Part shown: positions 44,227 through 54,400 of the stretch, piece after piece | Layout of the letters: each line of letters begins with the position of its first letter | Position numbering within the stretch: the stretch's first letter is position 1 | DNA from: Acidobacteriota bacterium | Lineage (GTDB): Bacteria; Acidobacteriota; Vicinamibacteria; Vicinamibacterales; JAFNAJ01 | Length of the DNA: 64,000 nucleotides | Direction: 5' to 3' | NCBI GenBank assembly: GCA_023384575.1 | Contig: JAHDVP010000003.1 | Coordinates: 75,086-139,085, forward strand | Notes under the pieces: generated by a model | What the model saw: the letters and a program-made list of their open reading frames with translations, nothing else | The model's database searches: none | Told to the model about the DNA's origin: nothing | Position numbers and translations under genes: made by a program

Positions 44227-46404
44227 ATGCACAAGCGAGAACTCCTCATCGGCCGCCAGACCCTCTCGATCGAGACGGGCAAGCTGGCCAAACAGGCGCA
44301 CGGCGCCGCCGTCGTCCGCTACGGCGACACGGTCGTGCTCGTCACGGCCTGCCGCGCGGCGAATCCGCGCGAGAACATCGACTTCCTGCCGCTCACGGTC
44401 GACTACCGCGAGTACACGTACGCGTCGGGGCGGATCCCCGGAGGCTTCTTCAAGCGCGAGGGCAAGCCTGCGGAGAAGGAGGTCCTCACGAGCCGGCTCA
44501 TCGATCGCCCGATCAGGCCGCTCTTCCCCTCGGGCTGGCGCTACGAGACGCAGGTCATCGCGCTCGTGCTCTCGGCCGACTCCGACAACGACTCGGACGT
44601 GCTCGCGCTGACGGGGGCCTCGGCCGCGCTCGCCTTCTCCGAGATCCCGTTCCAGAAGACCATTGCTGCGGTCCGCGTGGGCCTGCTCGACGGCGAACTC
44701 GTCGTGAACCCGACCTACGAGGAGCGCAAGCGCAGCGCGCTCGATCTCATCATCGCCGGCAGCGCCGACGCGATCGTGATGGTCGAAGCCGGCGCGAAGG
44801 AGGTCGGCGAGGCCGACATGGTCCGGGCCCTCGAGTTCGGCCACGCGAACATCCGCGAGATCGTGAAGTTCATCGACGCGATGGCCGCCGAGGTCGGGCG
44901 GCCCAAGGTGAAGGTCACGAAAAGGGAGATCGGCAAGGAGTTCTATCGCGAGGTCGAGGAGAAGGTGCTCGTGCCTCTCAGCGAGGCGATGCGGATCAAG
45001 GGGAAGATCGAGAACTACGACCGCGTCGACCAGGTACTCGAGGACCTGATTGCGTCGTTCCCGCCGGAGGAGGTGGAACGGCGGCTCGAGGCGAAGGTCA
45101 TCTTCAAGGAGCTCAAGGAGAAGGTGCTCCGCGAAGAGATCCTCGAGCGGGGTCAGCGGCTCGACGGCCGCGCGTTCGACGAGGTCCGCCCGATCTGGAT
45201 CGAGGTCGGCACGCTGCCCCGCACGCACGGCTCGGCCATCTTCACCCGGGGCGAGACGCAGGCGCTCGTCACCGCGACGCTCGGCACCGCCGAGGACCAG
45301 CAGAAGATCGAGATGGTGGAGGGCGAGACGTACAAGCGGTTCATGCTCCACTACAACTTCCCGCCGTTCTCGGTGGGCGAGGTCGCCTTCCTGCGGGGCC
45401 CGGGCCGGCGTGAGGTCGGTCACGGCGCCCTTGCCGAGCGGGCCCTCGCGCCGGTCGTGCCGGCCGAGGAGCAGTTCCCCTATACCGTCCGCGTCGTCTC
45501 CGACATCCTCGAGTCGAACGGCTCCTCGTCGATGGCGTCGGTCTGCGGCGGGTCGCTCGCGATGATGGACGCGGGCGCACCGCTCAAGGCCGCGGTGGCC
45601 GGCGTGGCAATGGGCCTGATCCTCGACGAGGCCACGGGCCGGTACGCGGTCCTCACCGACATCGCCGGCGCCGAAGACCACTACGGCGACATGGACTTCA
45701 AGGTGGCGGGGACCGCCGAGGGCATCACCGCGCTGCAGATGGACATCAAGGTCGGCGGGATCACGACCGAGGTCATGACGCGCGCGCTCGAGCAGGCCCG
45801 CAAGGGGCGGCTCGAGATTCTCGGCAAGATGGAGGAAGCGCTCTCAGCGCCGCGCACGTCGATTTCGGCGTACGCGCCGCGCATCGTAACGATCAAGATC
45901 CCCGTCGACAAGATTCGCGACGTCATCGGACCGGGCGGCAAGACCATCCGGAGCATCATCGACCGGACCGGCGTCAAGATCGACGTCGAGGACGATGGCC
46001 GGGTGAACGTGGCGTCGAACGACGAGACGTCGGCCGAGCGGGCCATCGCGATCATCCAGGAGTTGACGGCCACGCCGGAGCTGAACAAGACCTACCTCGG
46101 CAAGGTGCAGCGCATCACCGACTTCGGGGCGTTCGTCGAGATCCTGCCGGGCATCGACGGCCTGCTCCACGTGTCGGAGATTGCCCTGCACCGCGTCAGC
46201 GACGTGCGGGACGAGCTGAAGGAGGGCGAACAGCTGCTGGTCAAGGTCATCAACGTCGATCCATCCGGCAAGATCCGGCTCAGCCGGAAGGTCCTGCTCC
46301 AGGAAGAGGCTGGCATCACGCCCGAGCCGCGGACCGATCCCCCACCTCGTCGGGGAGGCGGACACGGCGGCCACGGTCGTCGAGAGCACTCGCGCCGAGA
46401 CTGA
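44227..46404 (+). CDS. pnp: Polyribonucleotide nucleotidyltransferase (PNPase)
   Basis: A 725-residue 3'-5' phosphorolytic exoribonuclease. Two RNase PH domains are joined by a helical domain (first RNase PH: DYREYTYASGRIPGGFFKRE; second: TRGETQALVTATLGT and the catalytic GDMDFKVAGT). The KH domain (KIRDVIGPGGKTIRSII) and S1 domain (GKVQRITDFGAFVEILPGID) follow. The last 25 residues are rich in Gly, His and Arg. It is the last gene of the long translation/RNA operon. Confidence 0.95.
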   Translation: MHKRELLIGRQTLSIETGKLAKQAHGAAVVRYGDTVVLVTACRAANPRENIDFLPLTVDYREYTYASGRIPGGFFKREGKPAEKEVLTSRLIDRPIRPLFPSGWRYETQVIALVLSADSDNDSDVLALTGASAALAFSEIPFQKTIAAVRVGLLDGELVVNPTYEERKRSALDLIIAGSADAIVMVEAGAKEVGEADMVRALEFGHANIREIVKFIDAMAAEVGRPKVKVTKREIGKEFYREVEEKVLVPLSEAMRIKGKIENYDRVDQVLEDLIASFPPEEVERRLEAKVIFKELKEKVLREEILERGQRLDGRAFDEVRPIWIEVGTLPRTHGSAIFTRGETQALVTATLGTAEDQQKIEMVEGETYKRFMLHYNFPPFSVGEVAFLRGPGRREVGHGALAERALAPVVPAEEQFPYTVRVVSDILESNGSSSMASVCGGSLAMMDAGAPLKAAVAGVAMGLILDEATGRYAVLTDIAGAEDHYGDMDFKVAGTAEGITALQMDIKVGGITTEVMTRALEQARKGRLEILGKMEEALSAPRTSISAYAPRIVTIKIPVDKIRDVIGPGGKTIRSIIDRTGVKIDVEDDGRVNVASNDETSAERAIAIIQELTATPELNKTYLGKVQRITDFGAFVEILPGIDGLLHVSEIALHRVSDVRDELKEGEQLLVKVINVDPSGKIRLSRKVLLQEEAGITPEPRTDPPPRRGGGHGGHGRREHSRRD

Positions 46405-46571
46405 TCCGTCACGGCACACCTCCTCACGGCGTCGGCCTCCCGTCGAGGTCGACGCCGTTTCGCGTTCCCGGGGCCACGATGCTGGCGCGAGCGCGTCGTT
46501 CAGCCGATACTCTCTGGTGAGGCCGGCCGAATCGGTCCCGACGTCGTCGAATCCTCAGGAGCCGCCATCCG

Positions 46572-46961
46572 ATGTGTCCTCGGTCCAGCTTCCGCGTGCG
46601 GGTGATGACGACCGTCCTGCTGGGCGTCGTCGCGGGCCTCGGAGACCGGCCCGGCGATGCCGTCGCCCAGGAGGCCACGGCCCGGCGCGAGTTCACCATC
46701 ACCGCGCGGAACTACGCCTTCAGCCCGGCCACGGTCGAGGTGCAGCAGAACGACGTCGTCAAGATCACCCTGCACGCCGAGGACATGGCCCACAGCTTCA
46801 CGATCGACGAGTACCGGATCGCGAAGCGCGTCGGGCGTGGCGAGTCGATCACCTTCGAGTTCCGCGCCGACCGGGCGGGACGCTTCCGTTACTACTGCAA
46901 CCTGAAGAACGACGAGCGGTGCCGCGAGATGCAGGGCGAGCTGATCGTCCGCGCGCGGTAG
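46572..46961 (+). CDS. Secreted cupredoxin-like protein
   Basis: A 129-residue protein with a signal peptide and one cupredoxin domain: FTITARNYAFSPATVEVQQ, AEDMAHSFTIDEY (candidate His ligand) and RYYCNLKNDERCREMQGEL near the end. Blue-copper relatives usually read C-xn-H-xn-M in the last loop; here a Cys stands at the His place (C-x7-C-x2-M), so the metal site may differ or be lost. AGGAG ten bases before 46572 supports this start. Confidence 0.75.
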   Translation: MCPRSSFRVRVMTTVLLGVVAGLGDRPGDAVAQEATARREFTITARNYAFSPATVEVQQNDVVKITLHAEDMAHSFTIDEYRIAKRVGRGESITFEFRADRAGRFRYYCNLKNDERCREMQGELIVRAR

Positions 46962-47050
46962 CCGCAGCACCCCGAAGCGCTCGTCCGTCCGGCCGGCGCG
47001 GGGCCCGCGCGTCCCCGCACAGCCGCCGGCCCCGGCCTCTGCCTTGGACG

Positions 47051-48349
47051 TCACGTCGGAAGCATCGTCGAGAAGAGCGTTGCGAGGCCGAGGAAGCTGA
47101 AGAAGCCGGCGACGTCGGTCACGGTCGTGAGGATGATGGATGACGACTGCGCGGGATCCTGCCCGGCCAGGTCGAGAACGAGCGGCACGCCGGCTCCAGC
47201 CACGGCGGCGATCGTCATCGACAACACCATCGCCACGCCGATGACGAGACAGAGCCCGACTGATCCGCTCCACGCATAGACGCCGATCGCCGTCACCAGG
47301 GCCACGGCGATGCCATTGACCAGTCCTACGGACGACTCCTTGACCACGACCCGCAGCCAGTTCCGCAGGCTGATCTCACGCAGTGTCAGCCCGCGCATGG
47401 TCACGGCCAACGACTGGGCGCCAGTGTTGCCCGACTGGCCCGCCACGACGGGCAGAAGCACCGCCAACACCGAGAACTGCGCGATCGTGCTCTCGAAGAG
47501 GCCCACGACGCTGGCCGCGAGAAACGCCGTCAGCAGGTTGACCTGTAACCAGGGCAGGCGCTTGCGCACGGCGAACGGCACACTCGACAGGGCGCGCTCC
47601 TCACGACTCGCTCCGACCATGCTCTGCATGTCCGCCGTGGCTTCACGCGCCGCCACGCCGACCAGGGCTCCGTGGCGCAGCACGCCGAGCGGGCGACGAT
47701 CGATGTCGACGACCGGCAGGACTCCCAGATGGTGGGCGCTCAGCATCTCGGCCACCTCGTCGCGGTGCGCCAGGGCCTGGACGGCGTGTGTCGGCGTCAC
47801 GCCGAGCGCATCGAGGCGTTCGGCGGGATCGGCCAGCAGGACGACGGCGACCGGCAGCGTGCCCACGAGCCGCTGGTCGGCGTCGATGACGAGCACCACC
47901 TGCTCGTCGTGCCGACGGCTCTCGCGCAGCGACTGCGCCACAACGCGGGCCCGCGCGTCGGCGCGGAAGACATGGGCCCGGCGGTCCATCAGGCGGCCTG
48001 CACTCTCTTCCGGATAACTCATGAACCGACGCAGTTCGGCCGCCCGCAGCGCCGGGGCGCCGGAGAGATAGCCGTCACGGGCCTCGAGCGTCACGCGTTC
48101 GAGAACCGGAGCCGCTACCACCGGATCGCAGTCCGCGAGGATCGCATGCCTCGCTTCAGGCTCGAGGCGACCCAGAATGGCCGCCGCGACGTCCGGGCCG
48201 GTCTGCGAGAGGACGCGCGCCGCCGTCTGGGAAGGAATGGGCCGGACGATGGCGGCCGCCTCCCCGATGTCGACGTCTTGAATCGCGCGAGCGGCCTCCG
48301 ACGGATAGCGCGACAGGAATCGCCCGACGAGAATCGCGGCGCCGCTCAT
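47051..48349 (-). CDS. mgtE: Magnesium transporter MgtE
   Basis: A 432-residue Mg2+ channel/transporter. An N-terminal MgtE_N superhelix (about residues 1-115) leads to paired CBS domains (about 120-245), which sense Mg2+. About five membrane helices then form the pore, with the family motif LLPVVAGQSGNTGAQSLAV near residue 300 and LTTVTDVAGFFSFLGLATL at the end. It is the last of three overlapping genes; its ATG overlaps the upstream stop as ATGA. Confidence 0.92.
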   Translation of the reverse strand: MSGAAILVGRFLSRYPSEAARAIQDVDIGEAAAIVRPIPSQTAARVLSQTGPDVAAAILGRLEPEARHAILADCDPVVAAPVLERVTLEARDGYLSGAPALRAAELRRFMSYPEESAGRLMDRRAHVFRADARARVVAQSLRESRRHDEQVVLVIDADQRLVGTLPVAVVLLADPAERLDALGVTPTHAVQALAHRDEVAEMLSAHHLGVLPVVDIDRRPLGVLRHGALVGVAAREATADMQSMVGASREERALSSVPFAVRKRLPWLQVNLLTAFLAASVVGLFESTIAQFSVLAVLLPVVAGQSGNTGAQSLAVTMRGLTLREISLRNWLRVVVKESSVGLVNGIAVALVTAIGVYAWSGSVGLCLVIGVAMVLSMTIAAVAGAGVPLVLDLAGQDPAQSSSIILTTVTDVAGFFSFLGLATLFSTMLPT

Positions 48350-49194
48350 GACTCCGCTCCTTCCCGCCTGTCGGCGGATGCCGAGTTCGCGGCTGCGGCC
48401 AGGCCCTGCAGCAGGCCCGACAGCCCGAGCCAGTACACTTCGCCGAGCGCGACGAGCGTCCGGACGGCGCGCTCGTCGCCGCTCGTCGTGGCCCGATCGC
48501 GATCGAGCTGCCGCAGCCGGCGGTGGCGAATGACCCCGACGAGGCGATGGCCGGCGTCGATCACCGGCATCACGTCGTGCTGACGCCAGGCCGGATGCGC
48601 TTCAACGACGGCCAGAGGCATCTCGACACGCACCCAGTCGATGTCAGGTCGCACCATCGACGACAGAGGGACGCGGGCGTCCGCGTTCAAGAGCGTCGCC
48701 AGGTCGACCCTGCCCACCAGGGCGTGCGACGGATCGACGGCGTAGGCGTGGTCAATGCCGCACGGCCCGGGCGGCAGTTGCGTCCGCGCTTCACCAGCCG
48801 GCCAACCCGCTTGCAGCGCCACCACTCCCGGATCCATCACGGCGCCGGCGGTATCGTCGGGGTATGCGAGCAGCCGCCTGACGGGCTCGGCCACCCGGGG
48901 ATCGAGGGCGTCGAGCCAGGCTCCGGCCTGCCCCCCGAATCGGCGGACGAGCGAGGCCAGGATCTCGACGGGCATCTCGAGACCGATGCGCTCCGCGGCC
49001 GCGGAAGGAAGGGCCGCAAGAGAGCGCGCGGCCACCGCGCTCGACATCCGCCGTAGAAGGTCCGCGGCCGCCTGCGGTTCGAGCTCGCCGAGCACGGCCG
49101 CGGCCTCGTCGGCCGGAAGCGCCGTCAGGCCTGCGGCCGCATCGTCAGGCTGCAACTTGACGTACGCGCCCAGGAGGTCGCGCAGACCGCTCAT
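48346..49194 (-). CDS. Soluble MgtE-N/CBS protein without transport domain
   Basis: A 282-residue protein resembling only the cytoplasmic half of MgtE: N superhelix (LPADEAAAVLGELEPQAAAD, LLAYPDDTAGAVMDP) and a CBS pair (VDLATLLNADARVPLSS, QHDVMPVIDAGHRLVGVIRH). The C-terminal 60 residues have a weak hydrophobic stretch but no channel domain. It overlaps both neighbours by ATGA and so is probably a regulatory partner of the MgtE made next. Confidence 0.82.
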   Translation of the reverse strand: MSGLRDLLGAYVKLQPDDAAAGLTALPADEAAAVLGELEPQAAADLLRRMSSAVAARSLAALPSAAAERIGLEMPVEILASLVRRFGGQAGAWLDALDPRVAEPVRRLLAYPDDTAGAVMDPGVVALQAGWPAGEARTQLPPGPCGIDHAYAVDPSHALVGRVDLATLLNADARVPLSSMVRPDIDWVRVEMPLAVVEAHPAWRQHDVMPVIDAGHRLVGVIRHRRLRQLDRDRATTSGDERAVRTLVALGEVYWLGLSGLLQGLAAAANSASADRREGAES

Positions 49195-50024
49195 GACCGG
49201 CCTCCGGTCACGAGGACCGAAACGTCGTCGGCGAATCGTCGCCCCGGGACCAGCACACGACCCTCCGGCACCGAGATCACCACGCCAGTCTGGGCGAGCT
49301 CGACGATCTCCCCTTCGACGTCGCCCACCCTCACGTGCTGCCCGACGCGGTAGGTCTTGAGCACGTAGAACATCGAGATGATGTTCGCCACCGCGGGCCC
49401 CGACCCGAGCCCGAACGCGAGCGTGGCCCCTCCGAGCAGGGCCCCGACCGACACGGCGACGACCACCGTGAGCAACGTGCTGTGGATGCCGAGCAGGTCA
49501 GCGGCCGTCACGACGCCGAAGAAGAGGAGGACGACCTGCGTCGTCGCGCCGAGCAGCGCCGCCTGAGGCAGGCCGGCGGCCGACGCGGCGGCACTGACGC
49601 CACCCCGCGCGTACTGCCCGGCCACCAATGCTGCGAAGACGATGACGAGCCCGAGCAGGACCCTTGGCAGATAGGCGGCGAGCGCGCTCACGAGCGCTGC
49701 GGCGAGCGGCAGATCGAGCCGCTCGACGGCCGCGGCGACAAAGAGGGTCATCACGAGCCAGAAGATCAGTCCGCTGGCGAGCTGTGCGAATCCGGGACCC
49801 ATTCGGCTGCGTGCGAGGGCCTGGCCGAGCCGCGGGTAACGGCCGAGCAGGCCGAGCACGCCCGTGAGCACGCGCACCGACACCGCTCTCAACGTGACCG
49901 CCAGGAGCCAGCCCAGCGCCACCAGGCCGATTGCCCCGGCGACGTTGGGCGCGTAGGCAACCGCCCGCTGGAGGAACTCGGTCACGGCCTGCCCGACTGC
50001 AGTCTCCCAGATGGCTGAACCCAT
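49191..50024 (-). CDS. MscS-like small mechanosensitive channel family protein
   Basis: A 277-residue membrane protein with about five hydrophobic segments. The pore-side helix is rich in Gly/Ala (VSVGALLGGATLAFGLGSGPAV). The beta-domain YRVGQHVRVGDVEGEIVELA, ending in VPEGRVLVPGRRF, corresponds to the MscS middle domain. The large C-terminal cage of MscS is missing. An AAAGGAGG box precedes the ATG. It heads an operon with two MgtE-type genes, a pairing that links ion flux and Mg2+ control. Confidence 0.8.
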   Translation of the reverse strand: MGSAIWETAVGQAVTEFLQRAVAYAPNVAGAIGLVALGWLLAVTLRAVSVRVLTGVLGLLGRYPRLGQALARSRMGPGFAQLASGLIFWLVMTLFVAAAVERLDLPLAAALVSALAAYLPRVLLGLVIVFAALVAGQYARGGVSAAASAAGLPQAALLGATTQVVLLFFGVVTAADLLGIHSTLLTVVVAVSVGALLGGATLAFGLGSGPAVANIISMFYVLKTYRVGQHVRVGDVEGEIVELAQTGVVISVPEGRVLVPGRRFADDVSVLVTGGRS

Positions 50025-50321
50025 TCGGTCCTCCTTTGACCGGCACGAGATGTGCCTCGCCGTTGGGCGCGCAGGCCCTCACGACCTGCCCGACCCGCCA
50101 CCAGACGGTCGACGGCCGGGGTCCGTCACCCCGTCGGACCGGGTGACGACACTTGCCGGGCCGCCCGCCATGTGACGCGTCCGGAGCAGGGTACACCGGA
50201 GGTCAGGAGATGACCACGGCGCCCCGACGAGCTGGGCCGATTGATTCGGACTGTAGAGGGGAGGAGCCGGTTCTGGCGCGCCGGCGCGTGTCAGATGCGG
50301 GGCACCAGCGCCACCGCGCGC
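50025..50321. other. Intergenic region with an inverted repeat upstream of the Mg operon
   Basis: This 297-base gap lies between the MscS-like start and the end of the M48 protease gene, both on minus. CGTCACCC (50124-50131) and GGGTGACG (50141-50148) form a perfect eight-pair inverted repeat with a nine-base loop, about 100 bases before the MscS-like ATG. It could be an operator or leader hairpin. I did not recognise an M-box or other known Mg2+ riboswitch. Confidence 0.4.
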
Positions 50322-51458
50322 TCAGCGGCTCTCGATCGGCACCGCCCGGGCGCGCGCCTCGGCAATCCGCTCGGCGAGGGGCGGGTGGCTGTGGAAGAGC
50401 CACTCGGTGAGCCGCGAGGGTCGCTCTTCGGCCAGGTTCTGCTGGCCGAGCCGTTTCATCGCCGAGATGAACGCCTCGGGGTTCTTCGTCAGTTCGAGCG
50501 CGAACCGGTCGGCGCGCCGCTCGTGCGCCCGTGAGATGGCGTTGAGCCACGGGACGAGCGCGAGCGAGCAGGCCGCCGCGACCGCGACGAGCACGGGGAG
50601 GCCCGCCACGTCGGCCACGCCGCGCAGCCCCAGCGCCTTCCACGCGAACGTCAACACGAGGTGGGCGGCGAGCAGGGCCACGGTCGTCAGCGCCGCGTCC
50701 AGCACGAGGCCCCTGCGGATGTCACCGTGCACGTGGTGCGCGAGCTCGTGCGCCAGGATGACCTCGATCTCGTCGTCCGAGTACTCGGCGAGCAGCGTGT
50801 CGGACAGCAGGATGCGGCGGGTGGGCCCGAGCCCCGCGAGCGCCGCGTTCGCGGTACGGCTGCGCGCCCCGAGGTGCCACTCGTACACGCCGAGCACACG
50901 CGTGCCGGCGCGCTCGGCCAGCGCGAGGAGCCGCTCGGCCAGCGGCTCACGGGCGAGCGGCTCGAAGCGGTAGAACAGCGGGAAGAGGACGACCGGCGCC
51001 AGCGACGCGAGCGCCGTCGTCAGCACCGCGAAGACCGCGGCGGTAACGAGCCACCACCATTGCGGCATCTCGCGCAGCGCCCAGTACGCGACCTGCGCGG
51101 CACCGAGCGCCAGCACCAGCCCGACGCTCGTGGCTTTTGCGTGATCGCCGAGCCACTGGCGGAGACCGCTGGCCGAGAGCCCGAACCGCCGCTCGAGCCA
51201 GTAGCCCCGGTACACGGCGAGCGGAAACGCGAGGCCCTCGGCGAGAACGACCAGGGCGATCACGTAGGCGGCGACGACCGCTGCGGGCGCGAGACCCTCT
51301 GGCACCCACGGCAGGACGACCCGCTCGATGCCGTCGCGCAGCAGCACGGGCGCGCCGCTCCAGATGAAGGCGACGAGCGTCGCGCTGCCGCCGACCACGC
51401 CCAGCGCCCGGGCACGCCGCCTGAGGCGATGGTAGCGGGTGGCCTTGCCCTCGTTCAC
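50322..51458 (-). CDS. M48 family membrane metalloprotease (Ste24/HtpX-like)
   Basis: A 378-residue integral membrane zinc protease. Several N-terminal membrane helices are followed by the metal motif ILAHELAHHVHGD (HExxH near residue 240) and the distal Glu region HERRADRFALELTKNPEAF. The layout and length match the Ste24/CAAX-protease-like branch of bacterial M48. It probably removes damaged membrane proteins. The GTG start lies 32 bases after the smc stop, on the same strand. Confidence 0.85.
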   Translation of the reverse strand: MNEGKATRYHRLRRRARALGVVGGSATLVAFIWSGAPVLLRDGIERVVLPWVPEGLAPAAVVAAYVIALVVLAEGLAFPLAVYRGYWLERRFGLSASGLRQWLGDHAKATSVGLVLALGAAQVAYWALREMPQWWWLVTAAVFAVLTTALASLAPVVLFPLFYRFEPLAREPLAERLLALAERAGTRVLGVYEWHLGARSRTANAALAGLGPTRRILLSDTLLAEYSDDEIEVILAHELAHHVHGDIRRGLVLDAALTTVALLAAHLVLTFAWKALGLRGVADVAGLPVLVAVAAACSLALVPWLNAISRAHERRADRFALELTKNPEAFISAMKRLGQQNLAEERPSRLTEWLFHSHPPLAERIAEARARAVPIESR

Positions 51459-51490
51459 CTCGCGATCTCCAGCCCGGGCCCGACCCTGCT

Positions 51491-54400
51491 TCAGTTCAGC
51501 TGCAGCGAGATCAGCTTCGACACGCCCGGCTCTTCCATCGTGACGCCGTACAGCCGGTCGGCCATCTCCATGGTCTTGCGGCTGTGCGTGATGATGATGA
51601 ACTGCGTTCGGTCGAGCATGCCGTACAGCATCTCGAGGAAGCGGCCGATGTTGGTCTCGTCGAGCGGCGCGTCGATCTCGTCGAGCAGGCAGAACGGACT
51701 CGGCCGGTACCGGAAGATGGCGAACATCAGGGCCATCGCCGACAGCGCCTTCTCGCCGCCCGACAGCAGCTGGACGTTCTGGAGGCGCTTGCCCGGTGGC
51801 TGGGCGATGATGTCGATGCCGCTCTCGAGCAGGTCGTCTTCGTCGAGCAGGACCAGGCCGGCCCGGCCGCCCCCGAAGAGCGTCGTAAAGGTCTCCTCGA
51901 AGTAGGTGTTGATGGCGGCGAAGGCCTCGCGGAACCGCTCGCGGGTCGTCTTGTCGATCCGCTTGATGGCCTCGCCGGTGGCGGCGATCGAATCGACCAG
52001 ATCCTGGCGCTGGCCGGTCAGGAACCGGTGCCGCTCCTCGAGCTCGTCGAACTGCTCGATGGCCATCATGTTCACCGGGCCGAGGCGATCGATCTTCGCG
52101 CGCAGCCCGGCGATCGCCTCCTCGGCGGTCAGCGCTCGCGCCTCGAGGCCGGCGGCGACGGCTGCGTGCGCGGCGGCAGCGCTCTCGAGGTCGGGCTCGC
52201 GAGCCGCAGCGGGCGCGTCCTCGGCCCCGTCCTCCTCCTCGTCGTCGCCGTAGATCACCGCGGCGTCCGGCATCGGTTCGCCGGCCTGTTCGATCTGCTC
52301 GACCTCGTGGACGACTTCCTCGATCGACATCTGCAGCGCGTCGCTGCACGAGGTGGCGAGGTGCTGGAGGTCGGACTCGGCGGTCACGCGCGCGACCTCC
52401 TCCTGGCTGACGGCCGCGCGTACCTCGTCGAGCAGGAGCCGCGCCGACTGCCTGGCGGCCTCCTCCTCCTCGACGCGCGCCAGGAGCCGGCTCACCTCAC
52501 CCTCGAGGTCGGTCACCGCAGCCTGGAGGCGTTCGAACTCGACCAGGCCCTCCTCGAGCGCGCGTTCGTTGTCGACGATGGCGCGGGCGAGCTCATCGCG
52601 GCGCGAGGCGTTGCGGGCCAGCTCGTCGCGCCGCCCTTCGAGGCGCAGGTCGAGGTCGCGGGCCGCCTCGTCGAGGCGCTGCACCTCGATGGCGACGGCC
52701 GCCGCGCGTTCGACGAACGCGGCGTGGCTGGCTCTGGTCTCGGCCGTCTCGAGCGCGAGGGCGGCTGCGCGCTCCCGGGCCCCGGCCAGGTCGCGCTGCA
52801 GCGCGGCGAAGTGCCCGTCGAGATCGTGCCACTCGGCTTCGAGCCTGGCGATGCCCTCGCGCGACTCCTGCTCGCGCTCGTCGAGCAGGGCGCGTTCCTG
52901 CTCGGCACGCCGCCGCTCGCTGGCGCAGAGGTCGAGCCGGCGCCCGAGGCGATCCAGGTCGGCTCCGGCGCGCCCGACCTCGAGCTGGTGCCCGACGCCC
53001 GCCTTGTCGTGACCGTGCAGCTCCACGCCGATGGCCAGGATCGCCTGCTCGGCGTCGCCGATGGCCTGCTCGACGTCGGCCAGCTCGAGGGCGAGACGCG
53101 ATGCGATGTGCTGTTCGCCGCCGAGCCGGTCGCGCAGTTCCTTGATCTCGCGCTTGGTCGCGAGAATGCCGCGCGACGCCTCGCGCGTCCCGCCTGACAC
53201 GAGGAGGCCGCCGCGAAAGATCTCGCCGCCGAGCGTGACGATCGGCGCCCGCGTCGTGGGCGCCGCCGCGGCGGCCTCGTCGATCGTCTCGGCGAGCCAG
53301 AGCTCGCCGATGGCCTCGCGGATGGCCCCGGCGAACGGTCCCCCAACCGACACGACCGACGCGAGTGGCACGAGGCCTGCGACAGGGGCGGCCGACTCGT
53401 TGACGAACGAGCCGCCCCGGGCGTCCGCCACGACGAAGCCGCAGCGGCCGGCAGCCTGCGCGCGCACCGCGTCGAGCGCCCGCAGGGCGTCGTCGACCTG
53501 CTCGACCACGATGTACTGCAGCAGCTCGCCGAGGCCGCCCTCGACCGCCCGCTCGTACCGGGGCGCGGTCTCGACGTAATCGGCGACCGACCCGAAGTGT
53601 GTGACGCCGAGTTCGCGTGCCTGCAGCACGAAGCGGGCGGCGTCGCCGTACCCTTCGCGCGCCGCGTCGAGCTCCTCGAGCGAACGCAAGCGGGCCGTGG
53701 TCGCGGCGAGTTCCCGCTCGTGCGCCCGCAGCGATTCCTGTCGGTGGCTTCGGTCGGCGCGCAGGGCCGCCAGCGTCGCCTCGCGCGCGGTCCGCGTCGC
53801 TTTCAGTCCCTCGATGGCCTGCTGCACCGCCGCGAACGCCGCGCTCGCCGCCTGGCGCTCGGCCGTCGCGCGTTCGCGCTCGATGGCCAGATCGGACGCC
53901 TCGGCATCGAGTCGCGCGATCTCGTCGGCGAGGCGGGCGCGCGCCTCGGTCGCCCGCTCGATGGCATGGCGCAGCGTCGTCTGCGCGGTCTGACACGCGT
54001 AAACGCGGCCTCGCGCCGCCTCGATGTCCGACTCGAGCGCCTCGACGCGCTGCTGGGCGTCGCGCGCGGCCTGTTGGTGCTCGGCGAGCCGGGCCGCGGC
54101 GTCGTCTCGCGCGGCGTTGGCCTCGGTGGCGGCCCCTCGCCGCGTGTCGAGCTCCGCGCGGGTCGGCTCGCGTCGGGCCTCGAGCGCGGCGATCTCCTGG
54201 GTCAGCTCGGCGGCCGTCGTGGTGAGGGTCTCGACCTGTTGCCGATCGAACGCCAGCTGTTGCTGTCGCTTCCCGTTCTCGAGCTCGCGCTGGTGCGCCG
54301 CATCGCGGGCACCGACGAGACGGCCGTCGGCAGCCGCAACGCCGCGTCGTGCCGCGCCAAGCGCCTGCTCGACCGCGTCGACCGCCGCCGCGGCCGAGGC

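Noticed and set aside
50025-50321. Mg2+ riboswitch (M-box) before the MscS/MgtE operon
   Set aside because: Only one simple inverted repeat found; the conserved M-box core could not be recognised by eye.
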